Shown: one piece after another, positions 33,013-45,029 of the stretch
How positions within the stretch are numbered: the stretch's first letter is position 1
Layout of the letters: every line of letters starts with the position of its first letter
Assembly: GCA_900404475.1 (NCBI GenBank)
Contig: OUQQ01000022.1
Span: 1-64,000, forward strand
Length of the DNA stretch: 64,000 nt
Direction of reading: 5' to 3'
Origin: Spongospora subterranea
Taxonomy: Eukaryota > Endomyxa > Phytomyxea > Plasmodiophorida > Plasmodiophoridae
Program-made: the position numbers and the translations under genes
Notes under the pieces: generated by a model
Told to the model about the DNA's origin: nothing
What the model saw: the letters and a program-made list of their open reading frames with translations, nothing else
Database searches by the model: none

Positions 33013-34837
33013 CTACGAACCTGATTTTCGATCAGAGTGCTGTCGTCGCGCGTTGGCGGGTGGAGCAATGCGATTGCATAAATACGCTGCAATGGACCTG
33101 GCTTGACGCTCTTCGAAAAACTGGGCCAAAGCCATACGAGGATGCGGTTCGTACCGGGGATAAACTCGCTGCCAGCCATGTCGACGTTCATATTCTGCAT
33201 CAGCTTCGGCGATGATTGCTTGGCGATAGGCTGCAAGAGACATGGAAGTCTGAGTCCTGCCGCCTCCTGGGCGATACGCATTGGTCTTGACCCCGACCAA
33301 CGAGAACAAATCCGACAGCATCCTTCTCTTGATTTCCGTATCGAGAGGGGACGCTCCGGACAGCGTGGGACTACGATTGACCTCTAAAAGCCATGGATGC
33401 AGTTTGTTGTCGAGCAACACTGTACGAAACGGGAAGCGTTAGAAGAAATGCGGGATATAAGAAGGAGCGAGACAATGCGGAACTACAAAACCAAAAAACT
33501 GACATCACAGTAGAAATTTGTTTTGAACCAGTTAAAAGAGTGCCCTCAAATTTTTATGCACGAAACTGACGAAAACCATAATGGTAAATGCACCGGTCCG
33601 TGACGTTGACATCATCGAACGCGAATGCATTTCGCAAGGACAAACAGATCCAAAATTTTTACGCAATTAACTGACCATCAAATCCGAAAAGCTCAAATAG
33701 CTGATTGGCCCGACGGTGGGGGACATGAACTTGAATCCCATTGCTGAGTACAGAGTGAACGCTGACGAACGTTTTGGCGATCAAGGAGCTGATAGCCAGT
33801 TTCACCGTTTCGCTGCGTTCTGGTCCGATGAGTTGCCATAGCGAAGATAGGGGCCGTTTGTGACCGAGTTCGCTGACATCATCGTAGTCGGGATGGTTGC
33901 GATTGATTGCGGCGTTGGTCAAATGAACATAGCCATTGCTAAGCTGTGAAAGATCGGTGGAATACGGTTCGGTCGACATCCGAACCAGGCCCTCTTCATG
34001 CCAGTACACGCGCAGCGGGTCGATACACGTCACGACGACGTACAGACGCAAATCAAATTTTCGATTATCTATCAGAAAAGGGCCAAGATATCGTGAAACA
34101 ATCGCGTTCGTTTTTCCAAACATCGTCAGTTTGCTATTAGACTTCATCACGCGAATATCGCGTCCCTGATATGATGACGCCATTCAGAATGAGTACTGAA
34201 TCTAAAATTTTCAGAAAATATTGAAATGTGAAAAATGATGGCAAGCCTATTGTGAAACCCAAATCTTCGCTTTAAGATATTGATCGACCTGTGATCCGGT
34301 AGCCGGTTTAACGATCCAAAGAGCGTTGGGCTTCGTTATCATCTCATTGCGTAAACGTTCAGATTCCGAAGGCAAGAGAAACGTTTTGGGGATCATCATT
34401 CCGAAATGCTCGGCGCCATGGCGTTTTACCATTCGCCGTATATTGGCGACCAGGGCGTCTTTCCTGGTTAGAGCCTGGGATGAAGGCATTCGGTTGACCA
34501 CCTGATAGTGGGCCAGTTGTCGGTAAAGGTCAAGCGGGACGCATCGCGGGCTCCAAAGGACCCTCCAGCTGACCCGCCCTGGCGAGCATGTTAACCCGAG
34601 ATCGCCTAAAACCTGTTTGATTAAGCCGGAACCCTTTCCCATCACCAGACATCTCTTAGATACACTGGCGTCACTGTCGCTGTGCGACAGCGGCCTCGGT
34701 GCGTCAGTGAGCTGCTGACCCGCACCCTGTTCTCCCTGTTGTGAGTCGCGCTCGTCACTGGGAGTATCGTCATCTTCACTGTGACAGGAGTGGGCATGCC
34801 GGTCACCTTCCTCGGTAATGGCAATCTCCCCACTCAT
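33013..34837 (-). CDS. Tubulin-tyrosine-ligase-like (TTLL) enzyme
   Basis: Exons 34289-34837, 33676-34165 and 33013-33419, introns 123 and 256 nt. The first exon has an acidic Ser-rich leader, then MGKGSGLIKQVLGDLGL. The ATP-grasp core includes LWIVKPATGSQ|GRDIRVMKS, KFDLRLYVVVTCIDPLRVYW, SNGYVHLTNAAINRNHPDYD and, after intron 2, LLDNKLHPWLLEVNRSPTL, where ATP and metal are bound. TTLLs add glutamate or glycine chains to tubulin, mainly in flagella. The subfamily is uncertain (glutamylase types 4/5/6 look closest by memory). Both introns are well above the local 50-nt norm. Confidence 0.9.
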
Positions 34838-35206
34838 GTTGATTTTGCGTTGGTAAGGGAAACACGTTCGCGAACGGATATCTTGTGACTCGGTACCGCG
34901 GATCGTTGGTACTGAACGTTCTCAGGGCCATACCGATATCCTTTCAGTGTCGATACTAAGGTGCTCCCTCCGTAAATAATCTGTTGGTCTAGTTTCGTAT
35001 GTAAAGAGCAGTGTAGCCTGAACTATTGGATCGCTGAGATTGCGATAGCACATAATGCAATGAGCCTCGTTGAGTTTGACAAAATTACCTCCACCGCGCT
35101 GAGAAAATATCTGAGTCCGCTAAACAAATTCCATTGTGAACCAGTAAATAACGAAGGCGTTGTTTTCCAATATATTATAAGATCATAGTCCAAAATTGCT
35201 GAGTGT
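34838..35206. promoter_or_regulatory. Upstream region of the TTLL gene
   Basis: The gap between the TTLL start and the 3' end of the lipase-like gene. No specific element was seen. Confidence 0.3.
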
Positions 35207-36754
35207 CTACAGTTCAACGCTTCCGTGCGTCAAATTGTGGAAATATGCTATTGCAGAATGACTACTAAACGGTTTCGGAGCATTTGCCCAGAACCAGTAT
35301 ATAAGATATGAACTGGCTTGTTCATCTCCATAAACTGCTGATCGCATTTTTTCCCAGACATTGCAGGATATGAACCATTTTTTCACATCCTTCAGGCAGA
35401 TTCCGAGGTCAACAATAAACACTGGTGTGGATGAACGTCTTTTTGTAGCTGAGCATGACAGTTTAACCACCTTTCCCGCTGATCTCAACCCAGAAGGTAG
35501 ATAAGTCAAAACATCAAGGGAATTTTGCAATGAGAACAACGCAGATTTAAACGATTGCCTGCCTCTGCGCTGTTGAAAATCGGCGCGATACTTGAAATCT
35601 CCCACTCCAAGCGCTCCAAATGTGTATGCTGCCATCGGACAGTCGATCGTCTTACCCAGCTTGAGGTATAAAAACAGTTCTGCAATGGAGCCACCAAACC
35701 CTTGACCAGTTATAAATAACGTTGGAGCGGTTTTTTGAGCTGGCCAGTGGGTTTTTCTCAAGTGTTCAATGCGTTTGGATATAGAGAAAAACGGAATTGT
35801 TCCTGTGTGTTCAAGACACAGTGCTTTCCAGACAGTGGAGCTGCAAACACCACCGCACTTGAGCACTCTAGTTTCACAAAACATATTCAATACATTCTGT
35901 TGAAGATCCAATGGGTCAGTCCCTTTGAATGAAACAGTAATCCAATTGTCAACTGTGTTCCAGAACGCAACGGCGAGCGTGTTTGGCCACCGGGCATCTG
36001 CGAAAATAACCTTGGCATTTACTTCATGTGGGAATCCAAGCCTGTGCATATGGCTGAAAGTCTCGAAATCGACAGTGTCTACGTCCGTATCAGATTGCCC
36101 AATTTCCCAGGCCAGTGCTGACATCCTTGTCATTAGAGAGGCGATGCGTCGAGAAAATGTTACAAAATGAGAAGTGGCTTTCAATTCACCCAATTCTTTT
36201 CGAATTTCATCTAGGTGCGGACTGAAGGGCCGTTAGAACACATCGTAGTTTCGAAATGATCATCAATTTACACACCCTACGCTTCGGACAGAATCGCTAG
36301 ACACCTTGTCACTGCCAATACCCAGAAGATGGGCAGCCTTTGCGGAAGTACATTTGATGATATCCGGGTCTTGAAGAAAAAAGTTAAACTCACCCTTTAC
36401 TGCAATTATCTCAGCTTAACACTGCAACTCTAAACTTCACAGAATACCTTTGCTGGAATCGACAATCTGGAGTTGCCGACCATCTTGAGTTTCACAGATT
36501 TGCCCAAGTCGGGTAAAGCCGAGGAATTGTGGAGGGTCCTGTAAAGTAGCGGCAGCATTGACAGGATGCATCCCACAAGAAAATTGTTCTAAAGCCGTCA
36601 CGAATTTTTGGACAATCATTTGCGACACCCCGGTATAGTCCGCGACGCTGAAAATCACGTTTAAATTGTGACTTTTGCGACGCCTTTGACTTCCATACCA
36701 TGCCATGATCAAGTACATCGGTATTAGGGATAGACAGATTAAACTTGCTGCCAT
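35207..36754 (-). CDS. Class-3 lipase-like membrane protein lacking the nucleophile serine
   Basis: The long 3' exon encodes WITVSFKGTDPLDLQQNVLN and FITGQGFGGSIAELFLYLKL, the lipase-3 oxyanion and nucleophile-elbow regions. The elbow reads G-Q-G-F-G-G where active lipases read G-H-S-L-G-G, so Ser is Gly. Upstream exons can be joined: DIIKCTSAKAAHLL to DEIRKELGELKA across an intron ending near 36215, and a first exon from ATG 36754 with an N-terminal hydrophobic segment (LICLSLIPMYLIMAW) followed by RRR, a signal anchor. It is probably a catalytically inert alpha/beta-hydrolase. Confidence 0.7.
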
Positions 36755-36784
36755 GACCCAATGTTCTTCTGCAGAATTACATGC

Positions 36785-37354
36785 ATGGATGTTTATCTGA
36801 CCAATTCAAGAAAAAAGCAGTGTAAGAAAAACAGCATATACGTCGATTTGTCAAAACGTACAAGGCAAGGGAATGGTATGAAACTCAACGTGAACGTGCT
36901 GTACGTGAATTTCTGTACGAGTGTGATGTATCTGTCCACAAGCTAAACCGCAATGCAGGCGACGATGATCCATTGCCTACGCCAGCGCCCAGGCCCGCGC
37001 CTGTTGCGAACGCGGGGAGCCCTCCGCGAGCAGCTCGTCGTGATCGCAGTACGATCGGAGGACCTCGATCAGCGACCTCATCCCGTCCGCCCACTAACAA
37101 TAATGAACCACCACAAGTCATTGCTACAGACTATACACAGCCCAGACAGGTCACATCTATTGCAGTTACGCCACCGACGACGCTCCCGGTGAAGGGGTCG
37201 CGCCCCGTTTCCAAAGTTCCACGTTGTTCGAGGTTCAGAGTGAGTCTGGCGGATTGATGTTTCATGGCAGGCACATCGACTGCAACGGGTTTCCGTTGCC
37301 CCATGACATGGGCGACCGTGCACCGGTATCACGTCGAACAAATTCTCTGATCGT
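36785..37354 (+). CDS. Pro/Arg-rich small protein with helical N-terminus, unrecognised
   Basis: Exon 1 is only ATG GAT (36785-36790). A 44-nt intron leads to 36835, then the frame EWYETQRERAVREFLYECDV and a Pro/Ala/Arg-rich linker. A second 44-nt intron (about 37188-37231) is plausible and joins to VQSESGGLMFHGRHIDCNGF. Without it the frame ends at 37257. The N-terminus overlaps the upstream region of the divergent lipase-like gene, which starts only 30 nt away. Function unknown. Confidence 0.45.
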
Positions 37355-37359
37355 TTGAC

Positions 37360-39283
37360 AGATTGGCAATCGCCGAAAACTACATCGAGCTGTATAAGTC
37401 GAACATAGACCAGATGAGCGATTAGGTTTCAGCCGTTGAATATGGATTTTCCGGTGTACCGATGCTGTGTGTCGCCGAGAAGCGAGAAATCTGCTGCTGT
37501 TCGTTTTGGTGACTGGAACTTTACGGCCAGTACCAGGTACGATTTGTCTCCACAGTCAGTGGTATGAGCTATGGCGGATACCCTATATATTCATGAAACG
37601 GCCCGGCTCATGCATATGGGAAGCGAGTAGAGTTGATGGCTCAAGCGTTTGCAAAGACGCACACACATCGATGCGCGTTTGACAATTCAAAATTCATCCG
37701 AAGGTATAGGACGATGGGTAGAACGCGATGCATACAGATCACTCTACGTCATATACTTGTTCGGACACCGAAAATGGATTTCAGGGGCTGGATCAATGCA
37801 GGTGTTGACAAAATGAGTCTGACCAATTGTTGAATGACATCCAAAATCTTCAGTGGAAAAAAAGACACGATCCGATTGCGGGTTGGAGCAATTGGGATTT
37901 TCGTAATTGACCACGAACATTGTGCACATGGCAATTGGCACGTTTTTTAGAAAACCTAAAATCCTTTACAAGAAATGACGAGATCGTTGCAGTCGATTTG
38001 GATCAGCAGGCTCTGTTTTAACGATCAGGAAAACGTCTTCTATGTACCGTTTGTGGTAAAGGATCCCAGGTTGTCTAAAACAAGCAAATTGTCAAGACTA
38101 TCCTACAAATCTGAGATGATATTCCAACGCGGCTTCGAATTTACCAGGTGCCCGCCAAAAAGTCGTCAGATATTTCGGAAGGCCAATAGGAACACGACGC
38201 CCTCTGGATCAACTCAATATTCAGTATTGATCTGACATCCCCAATTTCTTCAGCTTAACTTCCGAGAGCAGGAACGTTTTGCTTCCTTGATTTGGTTGCC
38301 GGAAGCACAATCAGCATCGAACCTGATAAAATGCAATATTTTAGCCAAATTTTGAAATGTTGTTTTTCCTTGTCGCATCCAGAGGGCGATTTTGGTGTTT
38401 TCTTCAAGGTTCTCATAAAATTGTGCTTTATTCCTATCGATGGCCTACACAAAAACAGCGTCTTCGCCGATCGTTTGGGCGTATCTAAAAAGCTAAACGT
38501 TCAAGTATCACTGGCGAAAGAGCTCAAATGTGGACACGATAGCCTTACCGTATGGGTGATCGTTTCGTCCTGGTAGGTTCATAATCCAATCGAAGCCCTA
38601 AACCAAGCTTTCCAAGGATTGGTCTGAACAGTTTGGTTTGCCTATCGTCAAACCAGGCCCTGTTGAAACTGTTGTCTAAAAAGAGACCATTGCGAACGGG
38701 AGAGATCGTCTCCTCACAAAGCAGTACCGCTGGTCAACATCGCCCTTGTCCGGAAAGCCACTCGTCGGGAGTCGCTGCTTGTGCAAGTGCTGGTGAATCA
38801 TGATTGAACGCTTTTTATTTAGCTCCAGTAGATGGCACACCATATCGCACTCATGCTCGTCGGCATCAATCTTTGATTCCGAATTCTGATTGTGAATGCT
38901 CAGCAGTTGCAGTTTTTCAGCATCGGCGAATCGCCCTTGTGCGTCCATAAACATGCATTGGCGCTTAAAATGAAACCAAGACCAATAAGGCGAACGCAGT
39001 TGCGATCGAAATGTCCTTCAACAGAGATAATGCAGAGATCGGGCGAATAATGACTTTTCGAAATAGGGGGATCGATCTTGCGATCTGGATTGTTGAACGA
39101 CAACTCCGATCCAGGGGGTTGACGAAGCTTGTGCCCAACACAGGCGCAAGACTGAATCGCTCTGCCAGGGCGAAACAGGACAAGATGATGGCGCCGGCGT
39201 TGGCGCATTGGTCTTGGATTCATTCTAGGCGCCGATCATGTTGGTGAATTAGCGGGTCGTGCAGGTAATGCTAGCTCGGACGG
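37360..39283. other. Gene-poor stretch
   Basis: Several short frames exist on both strands (for example minus 38954-38676 and plus 37975-38235). None has a recognisable domain, a good start context or splice structure. Decayed mobile DNA is likely but not shown. Confidence 0.4.
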
Positions 39284-39709
39284 TTATAGGTGAAAAAAAA
39301 AAGTTTCCTCCGGTTTCAAAAACTCGTCAAGGGAATCCGCTTGCTCGATCGACAAGGTCGCCCCATTCATTGCCCACTCTATGTAGCGGGGTGCAACGGC
39401 ATCATTGGTGATTTTGGCCGACTTCTGACAGATTTCTGGCACGACATCATTGCATTTCGTTGCCAGAGGACGACCATTGAGGATTGTAGCAATTCCAAGT
39501 ATTGGATCAAGTCGCACAGCGACCGGGTGCCCTGCAGACTGCTTAGCAGCACGTCGCTCAATCCTCGTTCGCCGCCCATGCACTGGCATTTGGAAGGCAT
39601 GACGAGCGATCAAACCTACAAACTTGGTCAGGGTCCGAGTCCCCCCATCCGTCCGAATGCCGCCATCGCGAGTGTGTACCTTGTACACATCCTATTGCGG
39701 CTGAGCTAG
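39284..39709. other. Overlapping open frames on both strands, undecided
   Basis: A minus-strand frame of 134 codons (39688-39284) and a plus-strand frame of 139 codons (39290-39709) lie back to back. The minus version (YIEWAMNGATLSIEQADSLD) looks more protein-like. No family recognised. Confidence 0.25.
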
Positions 39710-39934
39710 CGTCGCTATCGATGGGTCAGGGATGGTTCCCATTCCCGGCTCGTTTCAATGTGATTCGTTCCCCAGCTGAGCAACTCGATCGGGGCCTGAA
39801 CAGCCGTCATTACACGTCGCTGTGCACCTACAATGCATGTTCGGTGGGTCTGCACACCCCCATGCATGAGTATAGGGATTCTGCAGGGGATTGGATGCGT
39901 AATGATGCTGTCGAGACCGTTCTGCGCTCCCAAC

Positions 39935-40435
39935 GTCAGCCACTATAATTTCGAATCCAAACGACAGCATTATTCCGCCTCCCATCCCTTACCAGAATTC
40001 ATTTTTCAACGCTGTGAGTCCACAATGGTCATACAAAACGATGCACCAAATGGAGTTCCACTACAGGCGTTCCGCATTGGTACATGCAGAACTACCGACG
40101 GCCGCCACTATCATTTCAAATTCAAACGGTTTTGATAGCATTCTCAACTGTTCTCGCCGTCGCCTCTTCCCCTGGGGCAAATTACATTTCAACGAACCGG
40201 GAGGCGAGAACCATCCCTGCTCCATCGACAGAGAACTCTGTCGAGCTCAGGGTCAACGGGACCGTCTTCGTTCAAAACCGCAATCAGGATCACCAAAAGC
40301 TAGGTTCAGGACAGAAGTTACAGATTGAGACATGGAAAAACTCCAGACGTCAGCACATCAAGATCGAATCCAAAACAGTCTCGACAACTGTTTTCCACCT
40401 CCCATCCCCTGCCAGAAGTTTCAAAAGCTCAGAAT
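39935..40435 (+). repeat. Diverged direct repeats
   Basis: Blocks around 39945-40005, 40105-40140 and 40365-40430 share the pattern TCGAATCCAAA...CCTCCCATCCC..ACCAGAA. They look like old copies of one dispersed repeat. Confidence 0.5.
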
Positions 40436-40474
40436 TCGCATTTCCATCGTTCAAACACAATTTTTCGAATTTAC

Positions 40475-41883
40475 TCAATTTGGCAGCAATGGGGCAATCA
40501 CAGCGCGCTTCTTTTTAAGATACATGAAGGCCGACGTCATGTTGCTGCGAGTAACCGGCCAGAACCCGGCCGTCTGCAAAGGCTCAACGAAGAACTGACG
40601 CTCGTTCGCGATAAAAAACAGGTCGTTGAGATCGACAACGTTATCAGGTTTGGTGGCGAATTCCAACAGCGATAGCGGGACATCAACACCGCATTCGACG
40701 CCATCCTCCAACTCGGGGTGCATATAGAGGAGATCGGGAACGCCACCGGGATTATTGGCGCTCTTGCGCATCGTGTGCGTGTTCCACTCGGTATACACTC
40801 TGTCCAGCGTGTCGTCGATCAATGGGCCAAACACAACGTGGCTGCACTTCCGCTGGTATTCGTCGTCGGCGTCGTACTGGCCGTTCGCCTCCAAACGGTT
40901 GAAATGGCCGATCCAGAACGACATGCCGAGATCGTACATTTGATTCCACCAATCCCCGATACGTTGGTTCCCAACAGATCGTGCATCGAGAATGGCGTCT
41001 TCCCCTTGGAAGTGCTTCTGTACCGCTGCTGTCAGCGCGTGCTCGACGCCGCCTTCCGAACGCTGCGCGAACGGCATACAGCCCCGATAAACGATCGCAT
41101 CGAGATAATAAGCGAGGATCTGCTCCGGGATACGATGTGATGCGCCAACGTGAAGCCAGACAATCTTTCGGGACCACGCGTCTATACACGCATGGATCTC
41201 ATATCCAAACCGGCGAAGGTTGTCATTTTGGCCGAAATGCCAGATCGCATTCGGTCCTTCAACCTGATACTCGCAGCGCGTCAGTCGAGCTTTTTTTCGT
41301 GAACTTACGGCTTCCGGTGTGATCTTTCGTTGTCCTGCAGATACCGCGTCGCAGGTAATGTGAACATCGTTCGCCCGGCATCCCAGGTCCTGACCGTCGC
41401 CTTGCGACTCCAGCAGCACCATTTTGCCAACTAGATCCTGTAGAATATTTTGCCGAACTGATATCGCTGATTTCTGCAGTTTTCATGAGATGATCAAGTC
41501 GGCAAATTCTCGACGACGCCAAATACCTGAAGAAGATCCTGGAACAAGCGTAGGCTGATTTTTCCGTGATTCGTCTCCTCAACGTGATGCAGGACGTCTT
41601 TGATTTTCACACCTTGTTTGATTACTTCCCCGACGTCGCATTTTGATTCGGCGCTGCGGTCCAGTGCTGAGCCAGGAACATGGCGCTCCAGCCCGCCCCG
41701 TTTGATCCATCTCTGCAGGGTTCGCTTGGAAATGTCCAAACGAAAAGTGCCCCGCAAATCCTCCACGATCGCGGCGTTATGGTGACCACGAACCAGCCGG
41801 TTCTGGATGAACTCTAACACATCCTGACTCGGCATCACGGCGACCACGATACCGGCAACAGTATGGCGCCATACGGAGTACAT
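40475..41883 (-). CDS. Integrase-core (DDE transposase-derived) gene with replaced catalytic residues
   Basis: A 5' exon (41883 to about 41510) encodes a helix-turn-helix region: FIQNRLVRGHHNAAIVEDLR, ISKRTLQRWIKRGGLERHV. After an intron near 41465-41510 the main exon runs to 40475 with EGPNAIWHFGQNDNLRRFGY, IHACIDAWSRKIVWL, RSEGGVEHAL, SVGNQRIGDWWNQMY and a C-terminal part FGPLIDDTLDRVYTEWN. This is the integrase-core family usually written WHxDGYDKLKxFG / RTDxGTEN / HNQRIExWW. Here the three acidic catalytic positions read Gly, Glu and Gly. The frame is otherwise intact over about 315 codons. It is either a domesticated protein or a recently dead transposase. Confidence 0.7.
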
Positions 41884-42089
41884 TCAATACCTCACGCGGT
41901 GCGACGGGTTCACCCTCAGGCCAATCAACGCCCAAGAACATGCAATTTGTGGATCCTTGATCCAGTTGTGTCTTTGTTGTCAGGATTTCGAACGTCCCAA
42001 GCAGTTAGGGGATTTTACCTGTTTCTGAGCCAATCCGGTCGTGTTTTGCTATTGCAGGCGCAATTGTCGAGGAGACTGCACTCATCGTC

Positions 42090-42250
42090 TCCAGTAGCAT
42101 CAATAGGTGCCGCTTCGCTCACCTGCCCACACATTTTTGTGATCCTGAAACGTCGGCACGATAATGAACTAGTACACGCCATAGAAGGACTTTCAGCCTC
42201 TCTTGTGCAGGCCGATCGAGCAAGTCGCTGTTTGCTGTTTGATGGCATCT
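42090..42250 (+). repeat. Dispersed repeat, copy 1
   Basis: A block with IFVILKRRHDNE-like coding (ATTTTTGTGATCCTGAAACG) is similar over about 130 bp to 44665-44780. The plus frame is open through it, but no family was recognised. Confidence 0.5.
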
Positions 42251-42261
42251 GCTGTGGTTAA

Positions 42262-43290
42262 GATTCAGGACGGCAGCAGTTGAACGATGTACGAGTCCAA
42301 TCGTCAATGTTTATGAAGGCGTCACTACGGCATGGGTTTCGTGCCATCTGATGGTTGAGCGATGCAAGACTCCGACTTCTGAATCGCAACAACAGCAGAT
42401 GACTGTAAATAGCATCTGGAACGAATCAGGCAACATCGCCGCCCTCGGATTACAACTCACTACTACTCACAATGTTTGTATGTACTGCTGATTTCTTGGC
42501 GAATCCTTCTTTGGATTTCATGAATGAATCGACCATCTTCATCGAAACTGCTGAAGTGATGCACAGCTTTATACATGGAAAACAGACAGCGTTGACAGAG
42601 AACGTTACCAAAACAACATCTCCAAAGGATCGCAGAAAACGTCGCGGTGAGCATCCAAATTGGACGGAGCACCGCTGCAAAGGCTCTTTGCCGAAGGCCA
42701 ACATGATGGCAGGTGTTCCATGTTTTTCCTCCCAGCGAGACACTTGACCGAGTTGGCGTTAGACCAGCGCAGGCTGGTTTGGCCGATGTGGGCGATCATC
42801 GATAATGCCCGACGTCTCCAGGTTTTCATGGGCGGTGGATGTCGCCAGCTGGGGCCTGATACGTTCGGCATCACGTCTGCAAGCCTGTTTATGTACCGAG
42901 TCATTCAATGCCATCGACGGTAGTGAAGTCGGTTGGCCAAAACTGGAGCGGCAATTGGAAGGTTCTTTCGACAAAACAAGACAGTCTGGGTTTGGTTGTC
43001 TGTAATAAGGTTCACCGTCGGATGAACCATCTTGAGAGTCGTCTGACCCACGACGTGATTAGGCTGAAATAATAATGCTTGTACTTCCCGGGAGCACAAC
43101 GGATATTGATCCCCTGAATGCTCAGATATTGCTTAAATCAACAGGAAAACGATGGGGATCGCGAACGGGAAGTTTGATTAGACCAGACCCGAAAGTCAAT
43201 GGGAATCCCCAGACCCAGCGATTCAAAAGAGCGCGTCATGAACTGGGGAGTTGATGAACCGACGGTCACTGTCAAAACTGATCGAATTGT
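42262..43290. other. Gene-poor stretch
   Basis: Frames at 42472-42747 (plus) and 42904-42605 (minus) remain open but resemble nothing known. Probably part of the repeat-rich block. Confidence 0.35.
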
Positions 43291-43295
43291 TGCCA

Positions 43296-43815
43296 CCCTG
43301 ACTTTAGAAAGTCAAGCCGGTGGTCTAGGTGAGAATGGGTCAACAAAGGTTTACGAGAGTTCTCATGTTAATGATTTATTGAACAATAAGGGACGTAAAG
43401 TTGTCGTTAGTGGACCGAGAGCACAGAGGGCTGAACATTCCCGTCTCTCATAGAGATACGAGTAATGATTGTGACAAAAGAATCGGCCCTGTCACGTAAA
43501 ACCGCGCCATCAAGTTGGCCATTTCGAGGATCTTCCACCAAATCAAGAAACTCATCAGCCAGAAATCCTTGTAGCTTGGAAAGGGTTCGATGGATATGAT
43601 TCAACTTGGGAACCTGTCCCAAACATGGCGACAGATGTTCTTGAATTCATTACTCGTATCTTTATGAGAGAGGGGAATGTACAGCCCCTCTAGACTTTCG
43701 GCCCTCTAACGATAACTTCATGTCCCTTATTCAATAAATCGTTTTTATAGGCTCTGAATCAACTCTCGTAAACCTTTGTTTACACATTTTCACCCATACC
43801 ACCGGCTTTACTTTT
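43296..43815. mobile_element. MITE-like element with long inverted ends
   Basis: Bases about 43296-43467 and 43643-43815 are imperfect reverse complements (about 170 bp each). They share AAAGGTTTACGAGAGTT, GATTTATTGAA.AAGGGAC and GATACGAGTAATG. The central 175 bp are unique. The size, the long terminal inverted repeats and the lack of a gene fit a non-autonomous DNA element. Confidence 0.65.
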
Positions 43816-45029
43816 CAAAGTTTGGATTTATACTCGACCTCAGAGTAGTCGATTGCTCCGGACCTTTGTCGCCTTGCCGCCCACCAGTTTGCCTTAAAAC
43901 ATTTTTGGCGAAAAACAAAACCCAGTTATGCTGGGTTTCGACCTCTGTCTAGGCTACGTTATCAGCTTAACAGAGCCCGTCAATGGTGCAGCAAACCGAC
44001 GAAGAACAACAGCAGAAACCGTCTCACTAGCGTTCGACGTATGACTTCAATACAACTAAGATGATCTTGGTCTGATGACCAACTTTAATCACGTCATTTT
44101 AAGATTGGTCTGATCTGCTATGAGATCGTGACATTGTATATCATTTGCTCCATGGCCAAGTTTACGTGTGTATCGCCTGTTCTTCGTCCAAACACCTATC
44201 GCCGCTGATTATTTGACGTTTGACACCCATAGCAGCACGTTCCCAACGCCATGGTCACATTTGTGCACACTGTTTGGACAGAACCGGAATGTTTCACTGT
44301 CGACTTCTACATCAAAAGAATGTTTATCCAGTTTAAATCATCATTTCATTAGAATTGGAGATATTCTTATGCCAATAGATTGGACTATGAGTGAATGGAC
44401 GGGCTATGCAGAAATAACTGAGAAAAGGGCTCATAGTCATATCCATTCAACACATAACGCCATGTTGACGCGCCAAATAATATTTCTCTGCGTGCGGGGT
44501 TTGAAGGTGGTTACTGGTTGATTCCATTCATCAACACGGCATCGTGTCAGGTGGAAAATATTTTGAACACTATCAAAGAAAAACAAAGCATCGTACGAGA
44601 GGTGCACCGCCAGTAGAACAGATGTCAAAGGCACTGCCGAACTACACCAACATTCAACAGGTGCCACGTACCTACCCAGAGATTTTTGTGAACCTGAAGC
44701 TTCGACACGATAATAAATCAACACAAGCCATAGAACGTTCGATTTGCAGGCAGATCGAGGAAGTCGCTGCCATCCGATTCCATCTTCCGTACGATGATTT
44801 GTTCTTCCTTAGTAGTGTGAAAAAAATTCCACCAGTCATGAAGCCGTTTTAGTGGATGGGATGAACCAGTAAAAGTACGAATGGGAAGCAACAGGTGTGT
44901 TGAGCTGCGACATGCGTTTGGACAAAGGTTGAGCAGCGACATGTGCTGGAAAAAAGAACAGGAATCACAGCGACCTTCAGGACTCCGTGCGGAGTTTCTT
45001 GGAAGACATGGGGCAAAGCCTCACACGTG
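43816..45029. other. Gene-poor stretch with dispersed repeat copy 2
   Basis: It contains copy 2 of the dispersed repeat at about 44640-44790 (EIFVNLKLRHDN-like coding). Frames at 44168-44521 and 44544-44852 have no recognised product. The last 150 nt precede the ESF2 start and probably hold its promoter. Confidence 0.45.

Noticed and set aside
39940..40390. TTCGAATCC blocks as possible tRNA T-arms
   Set aside because: No acceptor stem, D-arm or anticodon arm could be formed around them. They belong to a dispersed repeat.
40718..41140. Plus-strand frame of 140 codons
   Set aside because: Opposite the integrase-core domain, whose motifs are unambiguous on the minus strand.
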